A DNA stretch of 49,132 nucleotides from Bacteroidota bacterium (lineage in GTDB: Bacteria > Bacteroidota > Bacteroidia > NORP154), in NCBI GenBank assembly GCA_022572355.1, contig JACZWC010000032.1, forward strand, positions 1 to 49,132, read 5' to 3'. The position numbers were made by a program, and so were the translations under genes. The notes under the pieces were generated by a model. That model ran no database searches and was not told where the DNA came from. It saw only the letters and a list, made by a program, of their open reading frames with translations. Every line of letters starts with the position of its first letter. Within the stretch, counting starts at the first letter, position 1. This document shows positions 32,882 through 41,255 of this stretch, piece after piece.

Positions 32882-34483
32882 ATGAACAGCAGATTTAGCA
32901 ATATCCACCAACAGATTTATCTGTTGGGTTTGGCGGCAATGGTAGTAGGCCTGCCATTATCTCACATTCTGATGTCAACGTCACAGATGCTTCTTGGAGC
33001 CAATTGGTTTATTGAAGGAAATTACAAGGAAAAACTGCTGCGACTTTGGAATAACAAACCTGCAGTTGTTGTTTGTTCTATTTTTCTGCTTCATTTGTTG
33101 GGGATGACCTATTCATCTGATTGGGCCTATGGACTGAATGACCTTCGGATCAAGGCTCCGTTGTTTATACTTCCATTCATTATTTCAACTTCTCAGGCAT
33201 TATCCAAAAAACAGATATCTGTCATATTGGAAATATTTACAACCAGTGTCTTGATCGGTACGGTGATAAGTATGTCAGAATTGGTGGGATTAAACAACTG
33301 GATAAGAGTTTATTTTGGTTACCCCGAAAAACTACTACTTGATATCAGGGATATTTCTCTGTTCATTTCACATATAAGATTCAGTCTGCTCATTTGCCTG
33401 GCCATCTTCTTTCTGTATTATAGGGCGGTAATATCAAAAGATATTATAACTGCCTCACAGCGGATTATATGCATTGTATTGATGTTATGGATGGTGGTTT
33501 TTCTGATCATATTTGAGTCTGTAACGGGACTATCTATTTTATTGATTACGTCGTTATTTCTATTGGCCCGTGCTGCGTGGAATCAAAAGAACAAGAAGCA
33601 GCGATTGATCGCCTTGGCTGTTATTATTTCAGTTCCACTTCTGGTAGGGGGTTATTTATATCAGCAGGTGCGCAGTTTCTACCACGTGAAGCCAATTGCG
33701 CTGGAAGAGCTCGATGAATTCACAATTCAGGGAAACAGATATACCCATGACTTTGACAATGTACAAACGGAAAATGGATATTATTGCTGGATTTACGTTT
33801 GTACGGATGAGCTTTCAAAGGCCTGGGAACTTCGAAGTGAGATCATGTACCTGGACAAGGACAAAATTGATCAGCATTTGGAATATACACTCATTCGATA
33901 TTTAACTTCTAAAGGGTTTAGAAAGGACGAAGAAGGGCTCAACAAGTTGAGCAATACGGAGATAAGAGACATAGAAAATGGTTGTGCCAATGCCCTTCAA
34001 GTCAGCAAGTCGAGTATAGCTGCCAGGATTTATGGTATCATCTGGGAGTTCAACGATTTCATGAAAGGTGGGAGTCCAGGCGGACACTCAGTAACCCAAC
34101 GATTGGAATTTTGGAAAACGTCAGTAATTGTAATGCGGGAAAATTTTCTCGTGGGTGTAGGCACAGGTGATATCAGACAAGAAGTGTTGCAGGCATATGA
34201 AGATAACAACTCCAAATTGAAGCAGGAGTTTCGGCACAGACCACACAATCAGTATTTGTCAATTGGCATATCGTTTGGAATTTTCGGATTGATGTGGTTC
34301 GTTTTTTCAATGATGTTTCCCCTATTGAAGCGAATGAGAACTTCAGATTATCTGTATCTGGCATTTCTTTCGGTTGCCATGATTTCCATGCTAACGGAAG
34401 ATACACTGGAAACGCAGGCAGGTGCTACTTTTTTCGCATTCTTTAATGCGTTTCTCCTATTTGGAAGAGACGATGCCCAATAA
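32882..34483 (+). CDS. O-antigen ligase family membrane protein
   Basis: This 533-residue polytopic protein has hydrophobic segments from residue 12 onward and a large soluble loop at about 265-385, before the conserved Wzy_C-type region. In that region TQRLEFWKTSV, NFLVGVGTGDIRQE and RHRPHNQYLSIGISFGIFG carry the arginine and histidine typical of WaaL/Wzy enzymes. These join glycan chains to lipid A-core or polymerise glycan repeats in the periplasm; which of the two applies cannot be told. The start is ATG 32882. Its last 27 bases overlap the end of the convergent GT9 gene. Confidence 0.85.
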   Translation: MNSRFSNIHQQIYLLGLAAMVVGLPLSHILMSTSQMLLGANWFIEGNYKEKLLRLWNNKPAVVVCSIFLLHLLGMTYSSDWAYGLNDLRIKAPLFILPFIISTSQALSKKQISVILEIFTTSVLIGTVISMSELVGLNNWIRVYFGYPEKLLLDIRDISLFISHIRFSLLICLAIFFLYYRAVISKDIITASQRIICIVLMLWMVVFLIIFESVTGLSILLITSLFLLARAAWNQKNKKQRLIALAVIISVPLLVGGYLYQQVRSFYHVKPIALEELDEFTIQGNRYTHDFDNVQTENGYYCWIYVCTDELSKAWELRSEIMYLDKDKIDQHLEYTLIRYLTSKGFRKDEEGLNKLSNTEIRDIENGCANALQVSKSSIAARIYGIIWEFNDFMKGGSPGGHSVTQRLEFWKTSVIVMRENFLVGVGTGDIRQEVLQAYEDNNSKLKQEFRHRPHNQYLSIGISFGIFGLMWFVFSMMFPLLKRMRTSDYLYLAFLSVAMISMLTEDTLETQAGATFFAFFNAFLLFGRDDAQ

Positions 34484-35485
34484 GTATTCCTTCACGACAG
34501 AAGGTGAAATGCCAATCATACAGGCGCAGGAATCCAAATTTCTACAATCTTCACAAGCATCTTCAGCGACAAATACTTTCGCATTTTCTCCGATAGGAGC
34601 CCATCTTCCCGGGTGTATTGGCCGCATTGGAGAGTAGATTCCCATAGCATGTTTGCCTAGCGCGGAAGCGATGTGAAGAGGGCCCGTACTAGCGGCTATC
34701 AGGCCATCGGCCAGGTTAATAAATGAGATTAATTCTTCAAGGCTTAACTTACCAGTTAAATTGGTGATGTAATTGTGCTTATCTAATAGCTCACTTAGCA
34801 GCTCACCATCTTCTGCTGTTCCGGTAATAAATATTTTGAAATCATCCACTGAGAGCATTTCTATCAGCCTGGAATAATTATCTGTGCCCCATTCCCTGGC
34901 GCTTCCCTTTGATTTCGGATGTAAAATCAAGTTGAAACGACTTGGATCTATCAGTTCCCTGATGGATGAAGTCACGAACCCCGGTTCTTTAAAGTTATAT
35001 AGGCCCGATAGAGTTTCTTTTTCTATATCTGAGTCAATTCCCAATGGCTTCAACAACTTGATATTCAATTGAGCCTCATGAAGATCAGAATTTTTCCTCC
35101 CGAGGTTGATTAGTTTATTACAAGTGGTAAGGTGATACAAACGATGGGATGTCCCGACTCTGAGCGGAATAGAAACCTTCTTTGCCAGCTCCGCGATCTC
35201 CTTTACCGGGAAAACATGAATAATCACATCAGCCTCTTCACGAGCCAGCGCCTCCCTTTGCTCTTCTGGCCCAAGCTCTAAAATAGAATCCCAGTCGATA
35301 AACCTATCTATGCTTTGGCATTGGTCCACAATAGGTTGTGTATACTTACGTCCCAAAAAGCTGACCTGGCTATCGGGGTACTGCGCTTTGATAGAGGCCG
35401 CCATAGGCAGCGTCAATACCACATCGCCGATGCTGTCGGTTCTGCTAATTATAATGTTGCCAAAAGTGCCTCTATCTGTTCGCAT
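34457..35485 (-). CDS. Glycosyltransferase family 9 (heptosyltransferase-like)
   Basis: This 342-residue cytosolic enzyme has the GT-B fold. IIISRTDSIGDVVLTLPM opens the N-terminal domain as in ADP-heptose:LPS heptosyltransferases. ILHPKSKGSAREWG and GLIAASTGPLHIASALG form the nucleotide-sugar site in the C-terminal domain. A cysteine cluster near the C-terminus (EDACEDCRNLDSCAC) is unusual and resembles a small metal-binding patch. Donor and acceptor are unknown; LPS core is the likely target. It overlaps the upstream GT4 gene by 37 bases, so the two are co-transcribed and probably coupled. Confidence 0.9.
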   Translation of the reverse strand: MRTDRGTFGNIIISRTDSIGDVVLTLPMAASIKAQYPDSQVSFLGRKYTQPIVDQCQSIDRFIDWDSILELGPEEQREALAREEADVIIHVFPVKEIAELAKKVSIPLRVGTSHRLYHLTTCNKLINLGRKNSDLHEAQLNIKLLKPLGIDSDIEKETLSGLYNFKEPGFVTSSIRELIDPSRFNLILHPKSKGSAREWGTDNYSRLIEMLSVDDFKIFITGTAEDGELLSELLDKHNYITNLTGKLSLEELISFINLADGLIAASTGPLHIASALGKHAMGIYSPMRPIHPGRWAPIGENAKVFVAEDACEDCRNLDSCACMIGISPSVVKEYLLGIVSSK

Positions 35486-36570
35486 TCACGATCGTGTGTA
35501 TAATTCATTTCAACTTCCTGTATGGCCCTGTTTGCTTTCTCCTTCATGATGTGAGGATTGTCAAACAGCTCAATAACTTTATCAGAGAATTCAGCCTCAT
35601 CTTCAGGACTAAAAAGCGTGCCTAAATCGCCGTTCTTAAGTATTTCGGGTGTGCCTCCTGTATTTGTAGCAATAACTGGAACTCCCATAGCCATTGCTTC
35701 GAGAGTGACCATTCCATAGGTCTCTCCTTCAGATGGTAAGACAAACAGGTCAATAGCTTTGAAAAACACACCCACTTCATCCATAAATGGCCTGAAACTC
35801 ACTTTTTCTCCCAAATTTAGATCCCTTACCAGTTTTTTGAGATAATCCTCATATTCGGTTCCTTCATTTTTGGTTGATTCGCCCACAATTAGCAGCTCAA
35901 TCTGTGTATTTTTCTGGGCGATTTCTGCAAAGGCTTTAATCACGAAATCCTGTCTCTTGCCCTGTCCAAAGCGGCCGAGGACTCCTAGAATAAGTGCACT
36001 TTGGTTGATATTTAATTCAATACGTGCCATTTCTTTGCTTTGGCTTGTTCTCACCTTTTCGAGTTCCAGTCCCAGCGGAATTACATGAATCTTTTCTTTA
36101 TCAAATCTGGTTCTTTCCACAACTTGATCGGCAAGCCATTTAAGGGGCGATAACCATGCATCGATGCTGGAATAGGTAAGTGTGTGCATGAAATCTTTCT
36201 TGTCAACTCCTATTTGCATATGCTGCTGGTATATCATGAACAGGTTCTTAAACCAGAACATCTTCATGAGCGAAACCATGCTGATGTCCCTTTTGTCACT
36301 TACAATTAAGGTGCTAACGCTATCGGCTTTTAGTTTATTACTCAGCCGCAAAGCTCCTTTCAAATCAAGATACTTCCAGTTCTTTTTGATGAATACAATG
36401 TTCAGATCATTATCCTGTCCTCTTTTGGCCATTGGTGAAGCTTCTATGCAATATAGTATAGAATTCCAACCTCTGTCACGCATCCAACCTGCCAGCCTGA
36501 CAACATTTATTTCCAATCCCCCGTAGCTGGTTGAGCTGCAAATGAATCCGATATTTTTGTTTTGTGCCAA
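35449..36570 (-). CDS. Glycosyltransferase family 4
   Basis: This 373-residue GT-B retaining glycosyltransferase starts at TTG 36570. The N-terminal GGLEINVVRLA loop lies next to the acceptor site. The C-terminal domain has LGVLGRFGQGKRQDFVIKAF, and the ExxxxxxxE motif is in PSEGETYGMVTLEAMAMGVP (about 285-304), followed by IATNTGGTPEIL. It probably adds a sugar to LPS core or another surface glycan at the cytosolic face of the inner membrane. Substrates cannot be named. It is divergent from the GT2 gene at 36682. Confidence 0.92.
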   Translation of the reverse strand: MAQNKNIGFICSSTSYGGLEINVVRLAGWMRDRGWNSILYCIEASPMAKRGQDNDLNIVFIKKNWKYLDLKGALRLSNKLKADSVSTLIVSDKRDISMVSLMKMFWFKNLFMIYQQHMQIGVDKKDFMHTLTYSSIDAWLSPLKWLADQVVERTRFDKEKIHVIPLGLELEKVRTSQSKEMARIELNINQSALILGVLGRFGQGKRQDFVIKAFAEIAQKNTQIELLIVGESTKNEGTEYEDYLKKLVRDLNLGEKVSFRPFMDEVGVFFKAIDLFVLPSEGETYGMVTLEAMAMGVPVIATNTGGTPEILKNGDLGTLFSPEDEAEFSDKVIELFDNPHIMKEKANRAIQEVEMNYTHDRECEQIEALLATL

Positions 36571-36681
36571 TTTTTAACAACAACTTTCGGGTGGATAGGG
36601 CCTACTGCAAATTAAACTAATTATATCTATTTATATTAATTTAGCTCACTCAACCGTTAATCTGGCGAAAAACAACTCGAA

Positions 36682-37437
36682 GTGCACAAACTCACCGCCA
36701 TTATTACCTGTAAAAACGAAGAGGATAACATTGAAAACGTTATCAAATCCGTCGACTTTGCCGATGAGGTTATGGTAGTCGATTCATACAGCACAGACAA
36801 AACTGTTGAGTTGGCCAGGAAGCACACAAATTTTATCCTTGAGCACGAATATATATATCCAGCGGATCAGAAAAATTGGGCCATTCCTCAAGCTAACAAC
36901 GAATGGATTCTTCTATTGGATGCAGATGAGAGGGCTACGGAAGGTTTAAAAGAAGAAGTTCTGGAACTTTTGAAGGGCGATCCGCAAAGGGATGCATACT
37001 GGATACGCCGGGAAAATTACTTTATGGGAAAAAAGTTGCGTTTTGGTGGTACCCAAAGCGACAAGGTGATCAGGCTATTTAAACGTGACACTTGCAGATA
37101 CGAAGATAAGCACCTGCATGAGGAAATTATTACGGAAGGTGAAGTGGGAATCCTGAGGAATAAGCTGGTGCATTATTCCTATAAAAGCCTGGAGCATTAT
37201 CTCGATAAAATTACCCGATATACGGTATATGGTGCGAAGGATTTTGACCATAAAACCGGGGTGATAACCCCTTTTCATTACGTAATCAAGCCGGCATTCA
37301 AGTTTGTCTCATTTTATGTATTAAAATTGGGATTCCTGGACGGTTTTGTTGGGTTTGTGGTAGCTGCATTGGCATCGTATTCAGTTTTGCTCAGATATAC
37401 AAAACTTGCAGAAATCAGAAGGGAAACGAATAAATAA
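36682..37437 (+). CDS. Glycosyltransferase family 2 (WaaE/KdtX-like)
   Basis: This 251-residue GT-A enzyme starts at GTG 36682. LTAIITCKNEEDNIENVI and VVDSYSTDKTVELA form the nucleotide-binding half, and LLLDADERAT carries the metal-binding DxD motif (about 77-81). YWIRRENYFMGKKLRFGG, HLHEEI and a C-terminal amphipathic helix region match the LPS-core beta-glucosyltransferase subgroup (WaaE/KdtX-like). The exact linkage is inference. It is followed two bases later by the MeaB gene, an unrelated function in apparent translational coupling. Confidence 0.9.
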   Translation: MHKLTAIITCKNEEDNIENVIKSVDFADEVMVVDSYSTDKTVELARKHTNFILEHEYIYPADQKNWAIPQANNEWILLLDADERATEGLKEEVLELLKGDPQRDAYWIRRENYFMGKKLRFGGTQSDKVIRLFKRDTCRYEDKHLHEEIITEGEVGILRNKLVHYSYKSLEHYLDKITRYTVYGAKDFDHKTGVITPFHYVIKPAFKFVSFYVLKLGFLDGFVGFVVAALASYSVLLRYTKLAEIRRETNK

Positions 37438-37438
37438 G

Positions 37439-38332
37439 ATGACAGAGGAAATTCTAAACGGCATTAAATCCGGTGACACTAAAGCGCTTTCGCGCTGTAT
37501 TTCTTTGGTTGAGAATCAATTACAAGGATCGTCAGAAATACTTGAATCACTGGATAATTCAACGCAAACACCGGTTATTGGCATCACAGGCCCTCCGGGA
37601 GCTGGCAAGAGTACACTCATCAATTCCCTGATAGATAATCTCGTGAAGAGAGGAAAGAAGATTGGTATCATTTGCATCGACCCCACGTCGCCATTCAATT
37701 TTGGTTCCCTGCTCGCTGATAGATTGCGAATGGGAACTCACTTTAATGATGAGAGTGTTTTTATCCGGTCACTGGCAACACGGGGCTCACTTGGCGGGCT
37801 ATCGGCAAAAACGATAGAGGTTACTGATGTCATGTGCTCTTTCGGCTTTGACTATGTTTTTGTAGAAACAGTTGGAGTAGGGCAGTCGGAAGTTGAGATT
37901 GCGGGATTGGCGGATACGACTGTATTGGTGTTGGTACCTGAGTCTGGCGACGATATCCAGAATATCAAGTCAGGCATCATGGAGATAGCTGATATTTTTG
38001 TGGTCAACAAGGCAGACCGGGAAGGGGCGGATAGTTTTGCCAATAACTTGGAGAGTTTTCTGCACACCAAAGCGGCATTAGATTGGAAACCTCCGGTTGT
38101 AAGATGCGTAGCAACAAGCGGGGAAGGTGTCGAAAGCTTGATATCACACATCGACGAGCACAACAAACTCGATGATAACGACAGGAAACATATCCTCATG
38201 GCCGAAAAGGCATATCACCTGATACAAAATCAGCGAATGGTGGATGTTGATAAAAGCGAACTTCAGAAAGAAGTAGCTGAGATGTTGAAGAAAGGGGGTT
38301 TCAATTTATATTCTTTTGTGAAGAGTAGGTGA
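37439..38332 (+). CDS. meaB: MeaB-type GTPase (methylmalonyl-CoA mutase chaperone)
   Basis: This 297-residue G3E-family P-loop GTPase starts at ATG 37439; the earlier TTG at 37406 would overlap the GT2 gene. The P-loop GPPGAGKST is at residues 51-59, with switch motifs IDPTSPF and FVETVGVGQSEVEIAGLAD, and the guanine-specific VVNKAD. MeaB (formerly ArgK) loads and protects the B12 cofactor of methylmalonyl-CoA mutase. The mutase genes are not in the window, so here MeaB is separated from its partner. The cassette-like island begins right after its stop. Confidence 0.93.
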   Translation: MTEEILNGIKSGDTKALSRCISLVENQLQGSSEILESLDNSTQTPVIGITGPPGAGKSTLINSLIDNLVKRGKKIGIICIDPTSPFNFGSLLADRLRMGTHFNDESVFIRSLATRGSLGGLSAKTIEVTDVMCSFGFDYVFVETVGVGQSEVEIAGLADTTVLVLVPESGDDIQNIKSGIMEIADIFVVNKADREGADSFANNLESFLHTKAALDWKPPVVRCVATSGEGVESLISHIDEHNKLDDNDRKHILMAEKAYHLIQNQRMVDVDKSELQKEVAEMLKKGGFNLYSFVKSR

Positions 38333-38349
38333 AAAGTTGACTTACCTAT

Positions 38350-38505
38350 TAACGGTCAGGCTTTGCGTAGTGCCGACACCCATTCATTAATCACCACTTA
38401 CGAACCAAACTTACACAACGTTATAGAAACCACTTCCCGGCATTGCACGGAACCCATTGTTACATACTGGCGGGCGCGGCTTTCCTGTACTTACTTTAAT
38501 CCTTT
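38350..38505 (-). repeat. attC-like site A
   Basis: On the plus strand 38350-38377 begins TAACGGTCAGGCTTTGCGTA and ends in GTGCCGAC. It matches the start of site B (39197-39224) at 22 of 28 positions in the same orientation, 847 bases apart. On the minus strand it ends ...GACCGTTA, the form of the conserved attC end with GTT. The partner arm beyond the toxin stop (GGAAAGCCGCGCCCGCC on the minus strand) is only weakly complementary. The outer limit is an estimate. Confidence 0.45.
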
Positions 38506-38835
38506 TTGTTCTTTTATTTCTTTTACAAGTTGTTTAAGGGTCTTGTTGTCAATACTTGCTATTTCTGATTTGTCGAAAATTGACAACAGGTATATTTCTT
38601 GATCAGCAGTAACCAGATAAGTAATGATTCTGGCTCCTCCGCTTTTCCCTTTACGCTTGCTTGTTATTGCCAGTCTGACTTTGTATGTATTTCCTCCTAA
38701 ACTTGTTCCCAATCGCGGGTTTTTCAAAAGATTTTTCTCGAAATTTCGGAGGTCAGCAGGTAAGGAAGGATATCTTTTGATGAGTTTTTTGGATTCTTTT
38801 TTGAATCTCGGAGTAGGAATTACATTATAATTCAT
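38491..38835 (-). CDS. RelE/ParE-type toxin of a toxin-antitoxin pair
   Basis: This 114-residue basic protein fits the RelE/ParE superfamily: the N-terminal strand and helix pattern VIPTPRFKKESKKLIKRYPSL, then NPRLGTSLGGNTYKVRL, the strand KGKSGGARIITYLV, and EIYLLSIFDKSE near the C-terminus. RelE members cut mRNA on the ribosome, while ParE members inhibit gyrase; the sequence alone does not decide between them. It overlaps the upstream antitoxin gene by 11 bases, the usual arrangement of type II modules. It is transcribed against the flanking housekeeping genes and lies between two attC-like repeats, which fits a mobile cassette. Confidence 0.82.
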   Translation of the reverse strand: MNYNVIPTPRFKKESKKLIKRYPSLPADLRNFEKNLLKNPRLGTSLGGNTYKVRLAITSKRKGKSGGARIITYLVTADQEIYLLSIFDKSEIASIDNKTLKQLVKEIKEQKGLK

Positions 38836-39043
38836 TCAAGAATTCAGATAATGTCTGTTTCTTGATCTTCCGGGACTGTATTTTCTTGACTTCCCCAAAT
38901 GCTTCGGTCAGATCAGACTTCACTTTCAGAATCTGTTCGTATTTTTTCATTTTATTGGCAATTTTCTCCCACTCAGCCCAAGGAATTTGAACCGCGCTAA
39001 TGTTTCCGTTTTGGTCATTCAGATATTGGATGCTCAATTTCAT
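38825..39043 (-). CDS. Putative antitoxin of the RelE/ParE pair
   Basis: This 72-residue protein has an N-terminal MKLSIQYLNDQNGNISAVQIPWAEWEKI segment that could form a short DNA-binding or dimerisation part. A charged helix follows, and the C-terminal KKQTLSEFLNEL would bind the toxin. I do not recognise a named antitoxin family. The assignment rests on size, the 11-base overlap with the toxin gene, and its position as first gene of the pair. Antitoxins of this type usually repress their own promoter. A weak TAACTTTA near-match to the -7 element lies just upstream of the ATG. Confidence 0.72.
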   Translation of the reverse strand: MKLSIQYLNDQNGNISAVQIPWAEWEKIANKMKKYEQILKVKSDLTEAFGEVKKIQSRKIKKQTLSEFLNEL

Positions 39044-39193
39044 GTTTTAAAGTTAGCTATATTTCTTGACTTGTATTTCAAATTTCAAGCCAGGATAACC
39101 TATTAAGTAACGGTCATTCATACTTGTCCGGTAAATTTGTTCGCAGGTTGTACTTGTCCATAGATATTTTCTCCTACTAAGCGCTTCACTTGT

Positions 39194-39320
39194 ATATAAC
39201 GGCCCGGATTTGAGCAGTGCCGCCTGGTATTGTTACTGCCTAATATACGCATAGTTGCTCACAGCCTTCGGCTCACCATCTGTTGTGCCATTGCGTCAAA
39301 CCCTTTAGCGAACGTTTTAT
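39194..39320 (-). repeat. attC-like site B
   Basis: Read on the minus strand, the left arm starts AAAACGTTCGC and contains TTTGACGCAATGGC. The right arm ends GGCACTGCTCAAATCCGGGC followed by CGTTATA. The reverse complement of the right arm (AACGGCCCGGATTTGAGCAG) resembles the left arm, giving an imperfect stem of the size (~125 bases) and layout of an attC site, with a GTT at the expected cut position. It separates the toxin-antitoxin unit from the next gene upstream. Confidence 0.5.
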
Positions 39321-39901
39321 TTTTTTATTAGTTCCATGCGCGTCTTCACGGAGATTAATTTTCCGTTTACTGAATAAAGAACTCTTCCGCTTTGAGTTTG
39401 AAATCCTTTTTCTAGAATCAATCCAAGCTCTAGTGAGTATATCTTCCTTACTCCAGAGTCAGACCATACCCCTCCTCTTCTAACTTTAACACCTGTTTTA
39501 GAGTACACTTTTGGACTTGATTCTCTCTAGCAAGAACCGGTTAGAATTACGCCTAAGTCTGAGGAGACGATGCTTGTGTCTTTTTCTACTCGGCACTTCT
39601 GCTCTATCATCTTAGGTAATCTTTCCACTGAAAAATTGTCTGGAAGTCCACGAATGATATGTGTTTCTTTGTTACCAGTCCGTTTGCTGGTCATGGAAAA
39701 AGTCTTTTCTTCAGGCACCTTAGTGATTTGAACATATTGAGTGTCCAACTTGTCCAGCAAGCTGTCAAAATAAAATTGTTGGTAAACCAGTATAACAGTG
39801 TCCGGTTTGTTATCCTGGGAAATAACGCCTCCAACCACTTGAGCGTTCGAAAAAGTAGTCATGAAGAAAAAAAGGGTCAAAAGTCTTATCGTTCTCAGCA
39901 T
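39317..39901 (-). pseudogene. Secreted hypothetical protein, split by an in-frame amber codon
   Basis: The first part (39527-39901) encodes 124 residues with a signal peptide (MLRTIRLLTLFFFMTTFSNA) and no known domain, and ends at TAG 39527-39529. The same frame continues without another stop for 69 codons to 39317. That extension reads like protein (KVRRGGVWSDSGVRKIYSLE, GKLISVKTRMELIKK). Without the amber codon the product would have 194 residues. Either the gene is broken, or the stop is a sequencing error, or the 124-residue form is the true product. The second part alone could start at GTG 39508. It looks like an envelope protein of unknown function and is the second unit of the cassette-like island. 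Confidence 0.55.
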
Positions 39902-39910
39902 TTATTAAAT

Positions 39911-40002
39911 GTTTGCTAACGTAGGGATTAGCGTACATCTACGTTAATCTACCCTGCACGTACACACTAAGTTAACCAATCCAGCAGAATGGCCACGTTG
40001 CG
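39911..40002 (-). repeat. Possible attC-like site C
   Basis: Just upstream of the split gene, AACGTAG and CTACGTT form a perfect 7-base inverted repeat around 14 bases (about 39917-39944). On the minus strand the element ends CTACGTTAGCAAAC, again with a GTT before the gene. A second arm near 40000 (CAACGTGGCCATTCTGC on the minus strand) matches the complement of the right end only partly. This is the weakest of the three sites. Confidence 0.3.
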
Positions 40003-40093
40003 ATATTGAGTTTGTAAAGATTAAGGTGAATAAATAAGAATTCACTCTTCATAAAATTGGCTTAAATACATGCGTTGGTATTCAGATATGATC

Positions 40094-40101
40094 TATTTTT
40101 G
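40094..40101 (+). promoter_or_regulatory. Probable -7 promoter element of the desaturase gene
   Basis: TATTTTTG matches TAnnTTTG and lies 15 bases upstream of the ATG at 40117, implying a very short leader. The nearest TTG (40075-40077) is 16 bases away, slightly less than the usual 19-21. Confidence 0.5.
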
Positions 40102-40116
40102 TACAAATTTTAAATA

Positions 40117-41226
40117 ATGGCGGAAAAGGTAAAGTTCCTCAACGTAGAGAAAACAGATTTTCTCAGTACGGTTAAAAGTCGAGTTGACCAGTACTTTGAG
40201 AATGAAGGCATTTCGAGACATGCCAATGCCTCAATGGTGTTCAAAACCGTTGCGATGCTTTCCATGTGGTTTGTTCCCTATGCGTTGATTCTCACCAACA
40301 CTTTTACTCCATGGGAAATGTTTGGCCTTGCAGCGATAATGGGATTCGGCGCTGCCGGTATCGGTTTGTCTATTATGCATGATGCCAATCATGGGGGATA
40401 CTCTGCGAACAAAACAGTTAACGATGCATTGGGATATTGTCTGAACCTGATTGGTGGAAGCTCATCTACCTGGAAAATACAGCATAATATATTGCATCAC
40501 ACCTTTACGAATATATACCATCACGACGAAGACCTGAATCCTTCGGGCACCATGAGATTTACTCCCAGGGCAGAGCACAAGCCGATATTCAAATTTCAGC
40601 ATATTTATGCTACCCTGTTGTACGGTTTAATGACCTTTACCTGGGTCCTCCATAAAGACTTTGTACAGCTGAAACGCTACGATACACAAAACCTGATCAA
40701 GGGAAGCCGGGGGACGTATTCGAGAGAATTGATCATCACGATTTTTTCAAAGGTGATCTATTATATTTATATACTGCTAATTCCAATGCTTCTCGTGGAC
40801 ATTAGCATTTTGCAGTGGCTGGCGGGCTTTGCGTTGATGCACTTTATATCAGGTGTTGTACTGGGATTCGTCTTTCAATTGGCGCATGTGGTTGAGGGCC
40901 CTCACTTTCCTGTACCGAATCCAGAGAACACCATCGAGAATGAATGGGCCATCCATCAAATGTATACGACAGCCAATTTTGCACGGAAAAATAGAATATT
41001 GTCATGGTATGTAGGTGGTTTAAATTACCAGGTGGAGCATCACTTGTTTCCTAAAATATGTCATATCCATTATCGTAAATTGGCACCCATTGTTATTCGT
41101 ACTGCCAGGGAATTTAATATTCCATATTATGATCAGCCCACATTTTGGAGCGCCCTTAAATCGCATTTCCGATTGATGAAGAAAATGGGGCAACCAGATG
41201 TTGTTTCAATTCCCGAAGCAGCCTAG
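40117..41226 (+). CDS. Membrane fatty-acid desaturase
   Basis: This 369-residue di-iron membrane desaturase has all three histidine boxes: HDANH in SIMHDANHGGYS (about 88-92), HNILHH (about 124-129), and QVEHHLFP (about 306-313). The glutamine in the third box is the mark of front-end (acyl-lipid or linoleoyl-CoA type) desaturases. Hydrophobic pairs around 45-90 and 205-260 cross the membrane. It introduces a double bond into membrane acyl chains using oxygen and an external electron donor, since no cytochrome b5 domain is fused. The bond position is not predictable. It has its own promoter and lies convergent to mfd. Confidence 0.93.
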   Translation: MAEKVKFLNVEKTDFLSTVKSRVDQYFENEGISRHANASMVFKTVAMLSMWFVPYALILTNTFTPWEMFGLAAIMGFGAAGIGLSIMHDANHGGYSANKTVNDALGYCLNLIGGSSSTWKIQHNILHHTFTNIYHHDEDLNPSGTMRFTPRAEHKPIFKFQHIYATLLYGLMTFTWVLHKDFVQLKRYDTQNLIKGSRGTYSRELIITIFSKVIYYIYILLIPMLLVDISILQWLAGFALMHFISGVVLGFVFQLAHVVEGPHFPVPNPENTIENEWAIHQMYTTANFARKNRILSWYVGGLNYQVEHHLFPKICHIHYRKLAPIVIRTAREFNIPYYDQPTFWSALKSHFRLMKKMGQPDVVSIPEAA

Positions 41227-41255
41227 GTTACGGAGAATTTCGGACTGCGGCTTCC

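Noticed and set aside
37406..37438. Earlier TTG start for meaB
   Set aside because: It overlaps the GT2 coding end and adds residues not typical for MeaB.
39044..39193. A small RNA or tRNA gene upstream of the antitoxin
   Set aside because: No cloverleaf or known RNA motif could be seen; only an AT-rich leader.
39659..39919. 86-codon plus-strand frame opposite the split cassette gene
   Set aside because: Antisense to a frame with a clear signal peptide; no supporting features.
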